Source of the DNA: Bacteroidota bacterium
GTDB taxonomy: Bacteria; Bacteroidota; Bacteroidia; 2-12-FULL-35-15
Length of the DNA: 64,000 bases
Assembly (NCBI GenBank): GCA_029237775.1
Contig: JAQZBR010000007.1
Coordinates: 62,001-126,000, forward strand
Reading direction: 5' to 3'
A program made the translations under genes and the position numbers. The notes under the pieces were generated by a model that worked only from the letters and a program-made list of their open reading frames with translations, was not told where the DNA came from and did no database searches. Shown here piece by piece: positions 45,080 to 54,369 of this stretch. Positions within the stretch are counted from its first letter, which is position 1. The number at the start of each line of letters is the position of its first letter.

Positions 45080-46516
45080 ATGAGAATAAGGAAATTACTT
45101 AGTGACAGCGCAGTTTATGGTATTACAGGATACCTGACGATAATTTCCGGAATATTGCTCACGCCACTTTATACCAGAATGTTCACCAAGGAAGAGTACG
45201 GTATAATGGATCTCTTTAATACCTGGAATACCTTCGCGATGGGTATAATCCCAATAGGTTTGATTCCGGCTATCATTCGTTTCTATCCGGATTTTTCAAC
45301 AAATCACCTCGAGAAGAAAAAAAATTTAGGAACCATTCTGACCACCATTCTGACTTTAAACATCATTTATATTATCGTGATGTTGTTACTCCGGAATTTT
45401 TTTATTGGGTATATAAAGGGGGGAAATCTCAACGAGATCTATTTCCACAGTCTTTTTCTGGTGCTGGCGGGTTTACTCTTTACCTATATTACCGCAATTC
45501 TACAAATCCGCTTTAAAAAGTATAGTTACATGATTATTACCATCGTGAACTTTTTAATTCTCAGTGTGCTTGGATTTGTTTTCGTTTATTTCTTTAACAT
45601 GCGACTGGAAGGGTTTTACAGGGCTTCTTCACTTTCAATGATCGTAACTCTTACTATCGGGATCTTAATGGTCAGAAAGGATGTTTTTTTCCATTTTGAT
45701 AAAGCTATCCTGAAAAAACTTCTGAAGTATTCACTACCGTTGCTGTCTGTATTTTTTCTATTTCAGACCACCAATATAATCGATCGGATTTTAATTATGA
45801 GATTCGGTAGTCTGGAAGATGTTGGGATTTATAATATAGGAACTAAAATTTCAGGCATCATTCGAATGATCTTTACAGCATTTGCTACTGCGTGGTTTCC
45901 CCTTGCCATGTCTTTAAAAGAAAATGCTGATGCCAAAGAAACCTATAAAAAGGTCCATAATATATTTGTGCTCGGAGGCCTGGTCGTAACCGCAGGACTG
46001 TTTATTTTCAGAAGAGAACTCATCTTATTTTTTGCGCCCGATTATCTCGAATCTTATAATACTATCGGGATTTTAGGCCTTTTTAACTTCGTTAGCACTT
46101 TTATTTATATATATTCGCTGGGCCTCCATATAAAAAATCAAACAAAATATCTCACCATATCTGCTATCGCATCAATTATCGCGAATGTTTTTTTTAGTGT
46201 ATTATTGATTTCCTTGATCGGTGCGGATGGAATTGCCTGGGGATCCTTGGCGGGCTCTGTGATCTGGGTTGCACTTCAGCTATATTTCAGCCAAAAGCAC
46301 TATTTTATTGATTTTAATTTTACATTAACGATTGGTATTATGGCCACATTGCTTGGTGTAATGTTTCTTACCTCATCCCTGGACTTTATTCTTGGTCCCG
46401 ATCTGATCATCGGTTTTATCTCAAAATCAATCATAATGATGATTTTGATGTTTGGTACCTTTATTTTGATCAAAAAATTTAAATTGCTTGCATTGAAATT
46501 AAAGTCTGAGAAGTAA
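45080..46516 (+). CDS. Wzx-type polysaccharide flippase
   Basis: 478-residue inner-membrane protein with 12-14 hydrophobic segments. It starts LLSDSAVYGITGYLTIISGILLTPLYTRMFTKEEYGIMDLF, the typical oligosaccharide flippase opening with the YG and LLTPLYTR elements. It belongs to the MOP exporter superfamily and would move the undecaprenyl-linked repeat unit to the periplasmic side. It is the first gene of the second polysaccharide block and is separated from the next gene by 195 bases, so it may form its own transcript. Confidence 0.9.
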   Translation: MRIRKLLSDSAVYGITGYLTIISGILLTPLYTRMFTKEEYGIMDLFNTWNTFAMGIIPIGLIPAIIRFYPDFSTNHLEKKKNLGTILTTILTLNIIYIIVMLLLRNFFIGYIKGGNLNEIYFHSLFLVLAGLLFTYITAILQIRFKKYSYMIITIVNFLILSVLGFVFVYFFNMRLEGFYRASSLSMIVTLTIGILMVRKDVFFHFDKAILKKLLKYSLPLLSVFFLFQTTNIIDRILIMRFGSLEDVGIYNIGTKISGIIRMIFTAFATAWFPLAMSLKENADAKETYKKVHNIFVLGGLVVTAGLFIFRRELILFFAPDYLESYNTIGILGLFNFVSTFIYIYSLGLHIKNQTKYLTISAIASIIANVFFSVLLISLIGADGIAWGSLAGSVIWVALQLYFSQKHYFIDFNFTLTIGIMATLLGVMFLTSSLDFILGPDLIIGFISKSIIMMILMFGTFILIKKFKLLALKLKSEK

Positions 46517-46596
46517 TTGGTTTCATCTCACCATTGAATTAATATCAAGACCTCCTTAAAAACCATTAATCATCCCATTTATTGATAAAAAACAGG

Positions 46597-46604
46597 TAAA
46601 TTTG
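46597..46604 (+). promoter_or_regulatory. Possible -7 element ahead of the second polysaccharide operon
   Basis: TAAATTTG, exact TAnnTTTG. The transcript would start near 46611 and carry the hairpin at 46638-46669 in a leader of about 100 bases. No -33 element. Confidence 0.4.
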
Positions 46605-46637
46605 CTATAAGACAATCTTGTGCCTTTATTTAACATA

Positions 46638-46669
46638 TTTTAAGCCCTCGTAGCAGAAAGGGCTTAAAA
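46638..46669. promoter_or_regulatory. Perfect 11-base-pair hairpin in the leader of the polysaccharide operon
   Basis: TTTTAAGCCCT pairs with AGGGCTTAAAA with no mismatch; the 10-base loop is CGTAGCAGAA. No run of T follows the stem on the plus strand, so it is not a standard terminator for the flippase gene. A leader control element or an RNA end-protecting structure is possible. Confidence 0.55.
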
Positions 46670-46711
46670 ATTTAATATTCAATTGCTGTTGTAAAGTACT
46701 CTTATAGAAGA

Positions 46712-47647
46712 ATGAAAGAACCACAATCACTTGAAACTATCGTTTGTCCATTTTGTGATTCTGATAGATCACGCCCTTATGATTCCATGGATGGTTTTAA
46801 CATTGTTAAGTGCAAGGCATGCGGATTCGTTTACACCAATCCCCGCCCCTATATAAAAGACCTCGGCAATTACTATTCTGAAGAATATTATCTTGATGAA
46901 AGGCACAAGAAAAAGTATTACAACCCTGATGGATCTATTATCAATGAGGAAAATGATTCTGAAGCGGGTATTACGCAGATTGAAAATTATGTAAATAAAC
47001 GTGGGAAGATTCTTGAAATCGGAGCAGCGCGAGGAGGTTTTTTAAAAGAGCTAAAGAAAAGAGGCTGGGAAACGTATGGTGTGGAGATATCTGAAAGCGC
47101 TTGCAAAATAGCTAAGGAACAAAACGGAATTGATTTGTTTTGCGGAAGCTTCAAAGAATACGAACCTGATTTTCTTTTTGATGCAATATGCATGTATCAA
47201 ACACTGGAGCACCTGCCAGACCCGAAATTCGTTCTTCAAAAGTGTTTTGATAAACTTAAACCCGGAGGACTGCTTATAATCAGTGTTCCTAATTTACGTT
47301 CTTTTGATCTTAAGCTTAGTAAAGACAGGAGGCGATTGTCTTATGATCTTCCAAGGCATTTAAATCATTTCGATGACCGTTTCTTAAACAAACATTTATC
47401 CGGACTCGGATTTAAGGTTCTTGAGATTGATCTATACTATCCGAAATTTGTTTTTTCGCTTCTCAATACTCTTAGGAAAAGTGCAAACGAAAAAGATATA
47501 AGATCGGTGACGCCTGTCAACAATAATACTTCCGGCAAGTATCCCGAGCTTTTTAAATATAATATCACTGCAAAGGGCCAGCTTCTCAAATCTGTCTCTG
47601 AATTTTTTCCTGGATGGAAGTTAACCCTGATAGCAAAAAAGCCATAA
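46712..47647 (+). CDS. Zinc-ribbon class I SAM methyltransferase
   Basis: 311 residues. An N-terminal zinc ribbon (CPFC at about 12-15, CKAC at about 34-37) is followed by VYTNPRP. The SAM-binding domain has ILEIGAARGGFLKEL near 99-113, VEISESACKIA and ICMYQTLEHLPDP near 158-170. This ribbon-plus-methyltransferase layout is common in polysaccharide loci, where the target is a sugar or lipid-linked glycan. It opens a run of genes with gaps of 1-22 bases up to 58735. Confidence 0.88.
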   Translation: MKEPQSLETIVCPFCDSDRSRPYDSMDGFNIVKCKACGFVYTNPRPYIKDLGNYYSEEYYLDERHKKKYYNPDGSIINEENDSEAGITQIENYVNKRGKILEIGAARGGFLKELKKRGWETYGVEISESACKIAKEQNGIDLFCGSFKEYEPDFLFDAICMYQTLEHLPDPKFVLQKCFDKLKPGGLLIISVPNLRSFDLKLSKDRRRLSYDLPRHLNHFDDRFLNKHLSGLGFKVLEIDLYYPKFVFSLLNTLRKSANEKDIRSVTPVNNNTSGKYPELFKYNITAKGQLLKSVSEFFPGWKLTLIAKKP

Positions 47648-47669
47648 TACGCAGACAAGGAATACAACT

Positions 47670-49994
47670 ATGAATACAATCTATAAAATAGCTTATATCC
47701 TTTTTTTCTGGGCGCTTTTTCTGATTGTTAAGATTCTGACACTTCTGTTTAAAATTTTACCTGTCAGGCTTTTTATTAAATACATAAACAAAAACAATAA
47801 ACGGATTCTCTACCTGGATCCTTTTTTTAAAGAGAGTGCCGGCACCCGCTATCGTATTGACAAATGGATCCCATCAATCGAAAAAAATTCCTATAAGGTA
47901 ATTGTAAAGAACGTTTACAACGAAGAGCTTTTCCTAAAGCTTCTGAATGGAAAAAATGATATTGTAAAATTCCAGGCAGGTTTCATACTTAGCCGCTTGT
48001 TGCATTTGTTTTATGCTGTTACGTGTAAAACCGTTATAGTAAGAAGAACAATTTTACTTTATAATGAATATGGTCAGGGCACCTTTATGGAATCTCTCCT
48101 GAATACTATGCATCCTAACGTCATCCTCGATTTCGATGATGACATGCAAATTCAGGATCAGCGAAAAACAAATAGTTTATTTCCAAAATTGTTGTTGGAG
48201 GATAAAAATAAATTTTACAAAACTCTGAATAAATATGAAAGGTTTATAGTCGGTTCGGAATATCTCAAGAACCTTGTTTTGAAACACAACAACAGGGTTC
48301 TGCTTTCTAACATTCTTACGATCCCGACTTGTGTAGATTATGATAACTTCCCACCAAAGGAGTACAACGACTCCACAGAAATTGCTTTTGGCTGGATCGG
48401 CTCAAATTCAAACCTGGTTTACCTGGATGCTATTATAGCACCGCTAAACAGTATTGCAAAAGAATTCCAAATCAAGCTAGTAGTCATATCAGGAAAAGAA
48501 TATCAAAATTCCTCCGCGAATTTTACAATTGAAAACATCTCATGGTCGCTTGAAACTGAAAAAGAAAATCTGAGGAAAATAGATATTGGTTTAATGCCTC
48601 TGTACAATACTGAAATGGAAAAAGGCAAATGCGGCTTCAAGCTTATTCAGTATATGGGTTTAGGCATTGTCAGTGTCGCTTCCGCAATCACAATCAATAA
48701 GGAGATCATAGATGATAACATTAACGGCTTTTTGGTTAGCGAGCCGGCAGAATGGGAAGCGGTTTTAAGAAAAGTAATATTAAGACGAAAAGAATTTCCC
48801 CAACTTGGTGATTTAGCCCGAAAAAAAGTTTCTTCCAGGTTTTCGTTCCATGCTTTAGCTGAACCCTATTTGCAATTCATTACTACTACTGATTCAAATA
48901 TTACTTTTAAAGAGCGAGTAAGACAGATTGCACAATTACTCAGCTATCACTGTTTTTATATTTTTCTTAGCAAGAATTATGAAAGGACCAGAAATAACAT
49001 CCCTTTAAAACCGGGAGTTTCTGCTGTCGTTTCTGCAAAAGATGAAGAAGTGTCTATCCGCCTTGCTCTTCAGAGCCTGATTGGTTTCGCAGATCAGATC
49101 ATATGTATTGATAATGGTTCTGAAGACAACACGTTGAAGATCATGAATGAATTCAAGGCTGAATTTGGAAAGATATGCGACATTGAAATCTTAATCATGC
49201 CGGATGCTTTGCTCGGTGATTGCAGAGAAGCGGGACTGGAAAAATCCACGCATCAATGGCATTTGAGATGGGACGCTGATATGATATTTAAAACATCCGG
49301 CACTGAATCTTCGAGAAAATTACGTGAATTAGTTTTAAGAACCAAAGAACCAATTGCGTTTCAGCTTGGAAGAACAAATCTCTTCGGGGATTTCTACCAT
49401 TGCTCGAAATTTTATGAGGTCAGTGATCGCGGAGAGCCTTTTCTTGTTCGCTTCAGCAAAGAAATAAAGTATCGTGAATTTGGAAGGTTTGATGCCATCA
49501 AACTGCCGATTTATTACAAGATCGTTAATCTCACGGATAAATATATTTTTCATTGCGATGGGATCAAACCTGATCTTCGGTTAATTTACAGGAATTGTTA
49601 TTTTGACTGGCGTCAGAAATACAATGCGGCCTCCCCTGCCAAAAAGATAGAGCTTTCTGATTTTAGAACATTTGAAAAAGAGTGGCAATTAAAAAGATAT
49701 AAGACCAACGAAACGGGTTCTCTTATCTTCAGGTATCAGAAAGAATCTTTAATGCACCTGAAAAGATACGACCCTGAAACTTATGGTGCTTATCCTGAGA
49801 TCCTTTCTGAATACATGAAAAAAGGGCAAGACAGATTTAAGATTATTTATAGGGATAATAAGCCGTACAAGAGGACGGACGCGTTGAACCCGGCAATTGA
49901 AAATTATGTTCCTACCGGGGAAGACTTGAACTTCGATCCCATTGATTATTTAAAAGAAGTGTTGCCCAAAAAAGATCTTTATAAACTTTTATAG
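47670..49994 (+). CDS. Two-domain glycosyltransferase (GT-B N-terminal, GT2 C-terminal)
   Basis: 774 residues. Hydrophobic N-terminus (about 5-32), then a GT-B-type domain (about 50-410) with ESAGTRYRIDKW, FGWIGSNSNLVYL near 239 and GKCGFKLIQYMGLGIVSVAS near 321, the nucleotide-sugar end of GT4-type enzymes. From about 447 a GT2-type GT-A domain begins: SAVVSAKDEEVSIRLALQSL, IICIDNGSEDNT, and a DxD-like WDADMIF near 533. The two domains are in one frame with no break, so one protein may add two sugars in turn. Starts 22 bases after the methyltransferase and ends one base before AsnB paralog 2. Confidence 0.82.
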   Translation: MNTIYKIAYILFFWALFLIVKILTLLFKILPVRLFIKYINKNNKRILYLDPFFKESAGTRYRIDKWIPSIEKNSYKVIVKNVYNEELFLKLLNGKNDIVKFQAGFILSRLLHLFYAVTCKTVIVRRTILLYNEYGQGTFMESLLNTMHPNVILDFDDDMQIQDQRKTNSLFPKLLLEDKNKFYKTLNKYERFIVGSEYLKNLVLKHNNRVLLSNILTIPTCVDYDNFPPKEYNDSTEIAFGWIGSNSNLVYLDAIIAPLNSIAKEFQIKLVVISGKEYQNSSANFTIENISWSLETEKENLRKIDIGLMPLYNTEMEKGKCGFKLIQYMGLGIVSVASAITINKEIIDDNINGFLVSEPAEWEAVLRKVILRRKEFPQLGDLARKKVSSRFSFHALAEPYLQFITTTDSNITFKERVRQIAQLLSYHCFYIFLSKNYERTRNNIPLKPGVSAVVSAKDEEVSIRLALQSLIGFADQIICIDNGSEDNTLKIMNEFKAEFGKICDIEILIMPDALLGDCREAGLEKSTHQWHLRWDADMIFKTSGTESSRKLRELVLRTKEPIAFQLGRTNLFGDFYHCSKFYEVSDRGEPFLVRFSKEIKYREFGRFDAIKLPIYYKIVNLTDKYIFHCDGIKPDLRLIYRNCYFDWRQKYNAASPAKKIELSDFRTFEKEWQLKRYKTNETGSLIFRYQKESLMHLKRYDPETYGAYPEILSEYMKKGQDRFKIIYRDNKPYKRTDALNPAIENYVPTGEDLNFDPIDYLKEVLPKKDLYKLL

Positions 49995-49995
49995 A

Positions 49996-51831
49996 ATGTG
50001 CGGAATTGCAGGAATATTAGGAGCAGCGTTTACTCCGGATGAAAACATCATCAGGAAAATGACCGGTGCAATTGCCCACCGGGGTCCTGACGGGGAAGGT
50101 ATTTGGTTAAATCATGAACACAAAATTGGTTTAGGACACAGGCGGCTTTCTATAATCGATCTTTCGGACAATGGTAATCAGCCAATGCATTATATGCATT
50201 ATGTGATAACATTTAACGGAGAGATCTATAATTATCTCGAACTGCAGGAACTATTGAAACGAAAAGGTTATACTTTTCAATCGAATAGTGATACTGAAGT
50301 GATCATGGCGGCTTATGACCATTGGGGCATTGATTGTCTTAAAGAATTCGATGGAATGTTTGCCTTTGCTCTGTATAATAAAAATACAAAAGATCTATTT
50401 TGTGCAAGGGATCGTTTTGGAGAAAAGCCTTTTTACTACAACATAGATAACAGCCAACTCACTTTCGCTTCCGAGATGAAAGCACTTTGGTCAATTGGGA
50501 TCCGAAAACAAATTAATGATCATAATGTCTATTTATATTTGAATTTCAACCTTCATGAAGATCCTAATAACCCCACACAAACATATTTCACAGCTATAAA
50601 TAAATTACAGGCAGGTCACTTTTTCATTTATAATGCAGGCGGAACTGTAGTTCAAAAAAAATATTGGGACATTGATCTTACCCAACAGAATAATGAAATA
50701 ACTTTTGAAGCTGCCTGTGATAGTTTCCGTGAGCTGTTTTTCACATCTGTTAAAAGGCGCCTGCGTTCAGATGTATCAGTAGGGACAAGCCTTAGCGGTG
50801 GACTGGATTCATCTTCCGTTGTTGTTACGATCGATCGGCTATTAAATGATCCTAACCAAAAGCAAAATACCTTTTCCGCACGCTTTAATGATCCCAGATA
50901 TGATGAAGGCTCATATATGTCTCAGGTAATAGAAGGAAAAAATATTATTCACCATTGCACCTTCCCTGATCATAATGTAATGATAAATGAACTGCCAAAG
51001 ATCATGTATCACCAGGAAGAGCCCTTCGCTACAGCCAGTATTTTTGCCCAGTGGGAAGTTTTTAAACTTGCGAAAAAAGAAAATGTAGTTGTTCTTCTTG
51101 ATGGACAGGGCGCAGATGAGTATCTGGCAGGTTATACCCACTTTTTTATTCCGTTTCTACGTGAAAAATATTTAATGGGAGGAACCAAACTCTTAAATGC
51201 ATCTATTGCGGAAATGAAGGAACATAACATATTCCAGGAGGAAATAGAATTAGATTTGTTCTTCAAAGCTGAAAGCCACCTCCCCTCTTTATTCAACCAG
51301 ATCAGAAAAGTGAAGCACACTATTCTTGGAGTTTCATCTGATAATGCAATACACCAAAACCTGCTGCAAAATTTCAAGAATAAAAAGGCTCCTTTTGAAA
51401 ATTTCACATCATTGAATCAAGCCTTGTATCACAGCACGTTTAATTCCGGACTCGAAAAGCTCCTTCGCTTTGCCGATAGAAATTCGATGGCATTCTCCAG
51501 AGAGGTCAGATTACCATTTCTCAATCACGAGCTGGTGGAATTTGTTTTCAGCCTACCATCAGATTTTAAAATAAAGGAGGGTTGGACAAAGGCAATAGTT
51601 AGATATAGCTTAAAAGATATACTGCCGGTTGATATTACCTGGAGAAAAAACAAACTTGGATTTCAGCCTCCCCAGGAACAATGGATGGAATCAAAAACAT
51701 GGAAAGACTGGGCCAGCGATTACCATAATATTTCAGTTAGAAAAAGCTGGATAAAAGACACAGCGCCTGTGTCCTGGAAATCGGTTAATCTTGGTATTTT
51801 TGAAGAAATGCTCCAAAACAAATCAATATAA
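49996..51831 (+). CDS. asnB: Asparagine synthetase-type amidotransferase (AsnB paralog 2)
   Basis: 611 residues. Cys2 nucleophile in MCGIAGILG, HRGPDGEG near 30, NGEIYNY near 75, PP-loop LSGGLDSSS near 260 and LDGQGADEYLAGYTH near 370 (the usual SGDG is replaced by LDGQG, as in other polysaccharide-locus homologs). It is flanked by glycosyltransferases with gaps of one and five bases, so amidation of a glycan sugar is more likely than asparagine supply; this is inference. Confidence 0.87.
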   Translation: MCGIAGILGAAFTPDENIIRKMTGAIAHRGPDGEGIWLNHEHKIGLGHRRLSIIDLSDNGNQPMHYMHYVITFNGEIYNYLELQELLKRKGYTFQSNSDTEVIMAAYDHWGIDCLKEFDGMFAFALYNKNTKDLFCARDRFGEKPFYYNIDNSQLTFASEMKALWSIGIRKQINDHNVYLYLNFNLHEDPNNPTQTYFTAINKLQAGHFFIYNAGGTVVQKKYWDIDLTQQNNEITFEAACDSFRELFFTSVKRRLRSDVSVGTSLSGGLDSSSVVVTIDRLLNDPNQKQNTFSARFNDPRYDEGSYMSQVIEGKNIIHHCTFPDHNVMINELPKIMYHQEEPFATASIFAQWEVFKLAKKENVVVLLDGQGADEYLAGYTHFFIPFLREKYLMGGTKLLNASIAEMKEHNIFQEEIELDLFFKAESHLPSLFNQIRKVKHTILGVSSDNAIHQNLLQNFKNKKAPFENFTSLNQALYHSTFNSGLEKLLRFADRNSMAFSREVRLPFLNHELVEFVFSLPSDFKIKEGWTKAIVRYSLKDILPVDITWRKNKLGFQPPQEQWMESKTWKDWASDYHNISVRKSWIKDTAPVSWKSVNLGIFEEMLQNKSI

Positions 51832-51836
51832 TAAGT

Positions 51837-53012
51837 ATGAGCAATATTGCAATTCTTTTAAATGGAGATATTATCAATGATTCCAGAGTTATCAGAATCA
51901 TAAGGACCTTCAGTAAGGATCCAAAAAACAATATTGACCTTTTTTATATTGACGGGACAGATAGTGATAAAAAATTATTTTCTGAAAATGTAAGGCTCTA
52001 CTCCATCCAAAGAGATATAAATTTTAAAACTCAGGTCATCAGACATTCTTTCTTTTATAATGAGTTTATGTTTTTTATTAAAGAGGTTTTGTCAACGAAA
52101 ATTAATTACGACTATATTTATGCGAACGACCTTCCCTGCCTGAAACCTGCTGTTAAATTAAAAAAGTTGCTGTGTGCAAAGGTGATTTATGATTCACATG
52201 AAATATATCTCGAAACAATAAATCAGTTCTTTCCGGTTAGAAGTTCAGGAATAAAAAAATATATTTTTAAATTCTTAATTTCTTTTATGCGTAATGCAGG
52301 GGAAATCGCAGAAAAAAAACTTCTCCAAGATGTTGATTCTTTTATCACAGTTGGACTCGGTTTAAAATTATATTTTGAAAAAAAATATAAAACGAAAAAC
52401 ATCCAGGTCCTGATGAATTTCCCCTCCAGGCCCACATCCAACAAACGGGTCGACATACACGCTATATTACATCTCGACCGTTCTGATTTCATTGTTTTGT
52501 ATCAGGGCGTCTTAAATCTTGGAAGAGGCTTGTTTACCATGATCGAATCAATGAAATATACGAAGGCGAATATCAAACTCGTTGTCCTTGGATATGGAAC
52601 ATTAAAGAACACCCTTCAGGAGTTTGTAGTATCCGAGAATCTTTCAGATAAAGTTTTTTTCATGGAAAAGGTTGATTCATCTGTTCTTCTTGAATATACA
52701 AGGTCCGCGAATTGCGGCATCAGTTTACTGGAACCATTTAACCTTAGCTGTAAATTCGCGGCTCCCAATAAGCTTTTTGAGTATATTAACTCCTCACTTC
52801 CTGTAATCGCGACAAATACTTTTGAAAGTAATTTAGTGTTTAAAAAATACGAAGTTGGCCTTTTGGTTGAAAATGAACCTATAAATATCGCAAAGGCAAT
52901 GGATAAATTATCGGAAAGCAATTTATCTCCATACATTGAAAATTGTAATGAAGCTGCAAAAGAATACCATTGGGAAAATCAGGAGAATATTTTATTTAAT
53001 CTCGTAAAATGA
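51837..53012 (+). CDS. Family 4-type glycosyltransferase
   Basis: 391-residue GT-B enzyme. It starts IAILLNGDIINDSRVIRII (the NDSRV element of this subfamily), has YANDLPCLKPAVKLKK and YDSHEIYLE near 115-125, VLYQGVLNLGRGLFTMIES near 221 and ISLLEPFNLSCKFAAPNKLFEYINSSLPVIAT near 293-324, with the conserved glutamate. It acts on the cytoplasmic side. Its stop overlaps the next ATG by four bases. Confidence 0.86.
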   Translation: MSNIAILLNGDIINDSRVIRIIRTFSKDPKNNIDLFYIDGTDSDKKLFSENVRLYSIQRDINFKTQVIRHSFFYNEFMFFIKEVLSTKINYDYIYANDLPCLKPAVKLKKLLCAKVIYDSHEIYLETINQFFPVRSSGIKKYIFKFLISFMRNAGEIAEKKLLQDVDSFITVGLGLKLYFEKKYKTKNIQVLMNFPSRPTSNKRVDIHAILHLDRSDFIVLYQGVLNLGRGLFTMIESMKYTKANIKLVVLGYGTLKNTLQEFVVSENLSDKVFFMEKVDSSVLLEYTRSANCGISLLEPFNLSCKFAAPNKLFEYINSSLPVIATNTFESNLVFKKYEVGLLVENEPINIAKAMDKLSESNLSPYIENCNEAAKEYHWENQENILFNLVK

Positions 53013-54349
53013 AGACTGTTCTGATTCTGGCTTATGACTTTCCTCCTTATGTCTCAGTAGGGAGTTTACGGCCGTATGCGTGGTATCGGTATTTCAAACA
53101 GTATGATATTTATCCTGTGGTAGTAACACGTCAGTGGAATAATGAACATGGAAATCTATTGGATTATGTATCAGCAAGTGGATCGGATCATGTTATAAAA
53201 GAAGTCACAGATTGGGGCACGATGATTAAAACACCTTACAAACCTAACCTGGCAAACAGGCTCATACTAAAATATGGGCAATCCCGATTCCGCCTCCTTC
53301 GGAGATCAGCTTCCGCATATTACGAATTTATGCAATGGGTAAGCTTATCCGGACCAAAGTCGGAACTTTATTTTGCGGCTGAAGATTACATTAAATCGAA
53401 TAAGATAGATGTTATTGTTGCCTCAGGAGATCCGTTTATCCTTTTTAAATACGCATCTAAACTCAGTAAGCGTTATAATATCCCATGGATTGCTGATTAC
53501 AGAGATCCGTGGTCGGACGACTTTCAGATAAAAGATAAATATTTCCTAAAAAACTGGGCTCTATATCACGAAAGAAATACCGTTTCCAGTGCAGCAATTA
53601 TCACAACCGTTTCTACTTTTTTCAGGCAGAAGTTATTGAAATTATTTCCGCAAAAGGAGGTATGTATTATCCCTAACGGTTTTGATCCTGAGGTTATCAA
53701 AAACAGCTCAGATTTTAAGCAGGATCCATCTGCCCTTAATATTGCATTTACGGGAACTATCAACCCCTGGAATCCGCTGGAAAAATTTTTATCTGTTCTT
53801 GCCGATTTCTTAATTTCCAGTCCGGGTGCAAAGGTCCGACTCAATTTTTATGGAGTTAATATTCCTGAAGAACTAAATGGAATACTCTCGAAATTCCCTT
53901 TGTTAAAAAACAAAGTGTTTATTCATCCTAAAATGTTGAATGAAGAGCTGGTGAAACATCTGGCAAAAAACAGCCTGATGCTATTATTCAATAATTATTC
54001 AATTGTCGGTACAAAAATATATGATTACATAGGCATTAAACGGACGATACTATTTTGCTTTCAAAATGACAATGAAGGTAATGAGCTAAAAAAGAAATAT
54101 TACAACATCAAAGAAGAACCCGGCTCGAGCACTCATTCTCAGGAAGATCTGATTCGTGAAACTAATGCCGGATATATTGTTTCCGATTCAAATGACCTCA
54201 AAACATTATTAAGCAACCTTTGGATAGAGTGGCAAAACAATGGTTCACTGGCGTGTTCCACCACAAATACGGAAAAATATTCCAGAAAAGAGCAAACTAA
54301 AGTGCTTGCAGAAATTATTCAAAGGCTTCCGGTAGCTAAAAATGTTTAA
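53009..54349 (+). CDS. Glycosyltransferase, paralog of the next gene's N-terminal half
   Basis: 446 residues. N-terminus VLILAYDFPPYVSVGSLRPY with the P-P-x-x-G pattern of GT4 enzymes, WIADYRDPWSDD near 168-179, ITTVSTFFRQKL, PNGFDPEVI near 225 and FTGTINPWNPLEKF near 248. The start MKTVLILAYDFPPYVSVG is nearly identical to that of the 54370 gene, and similarity continues for more than 400 residues, so the two arose by tandem duplication. Ends 20 bases before its paralog. Confidence 0.86.
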   Translation: MKTVLILAYDFPPYVSVGSLRPYAWYRYFKQYDIYPVVVTRQWNNEHGNLLDYVSASGSDHVIKEVTDWGTMIKTPYKPNLANRLILKYGQSRFRLLRRSASAYYEFMQWVSLSGPKSELYFAAEDYIKSNKIDVIVASGDPFILFKYASKLSKRYNIPWIADYRDPWSDDFQIKDKYFLKNWALYHERNTVSSAAIITTVSTFFRQKLLKLFPQKEVCIIPNGFDPEVIKNSSDFKQDPSALNIAFTGTINPWNPLEKFLSVLADFLISSPGAKVRLNFYGVNIPEELNGILSKFPLLKNKVFIHPKMLNEELVKHLAKNSLMLLFNNYSIVGTKIYDYIGIKRTILFCFQNDNEGNELKKKYYNIKEEPGSSTHSQEDLIRETNAGYIVSDSNDLKTLLSNLWIEWQNNGSLACSTTNTEKYSRKEQTKVLAEIIQRLPVAKNV

Positions 54350-54369
54350 TATTAATTCATATAATTTAG

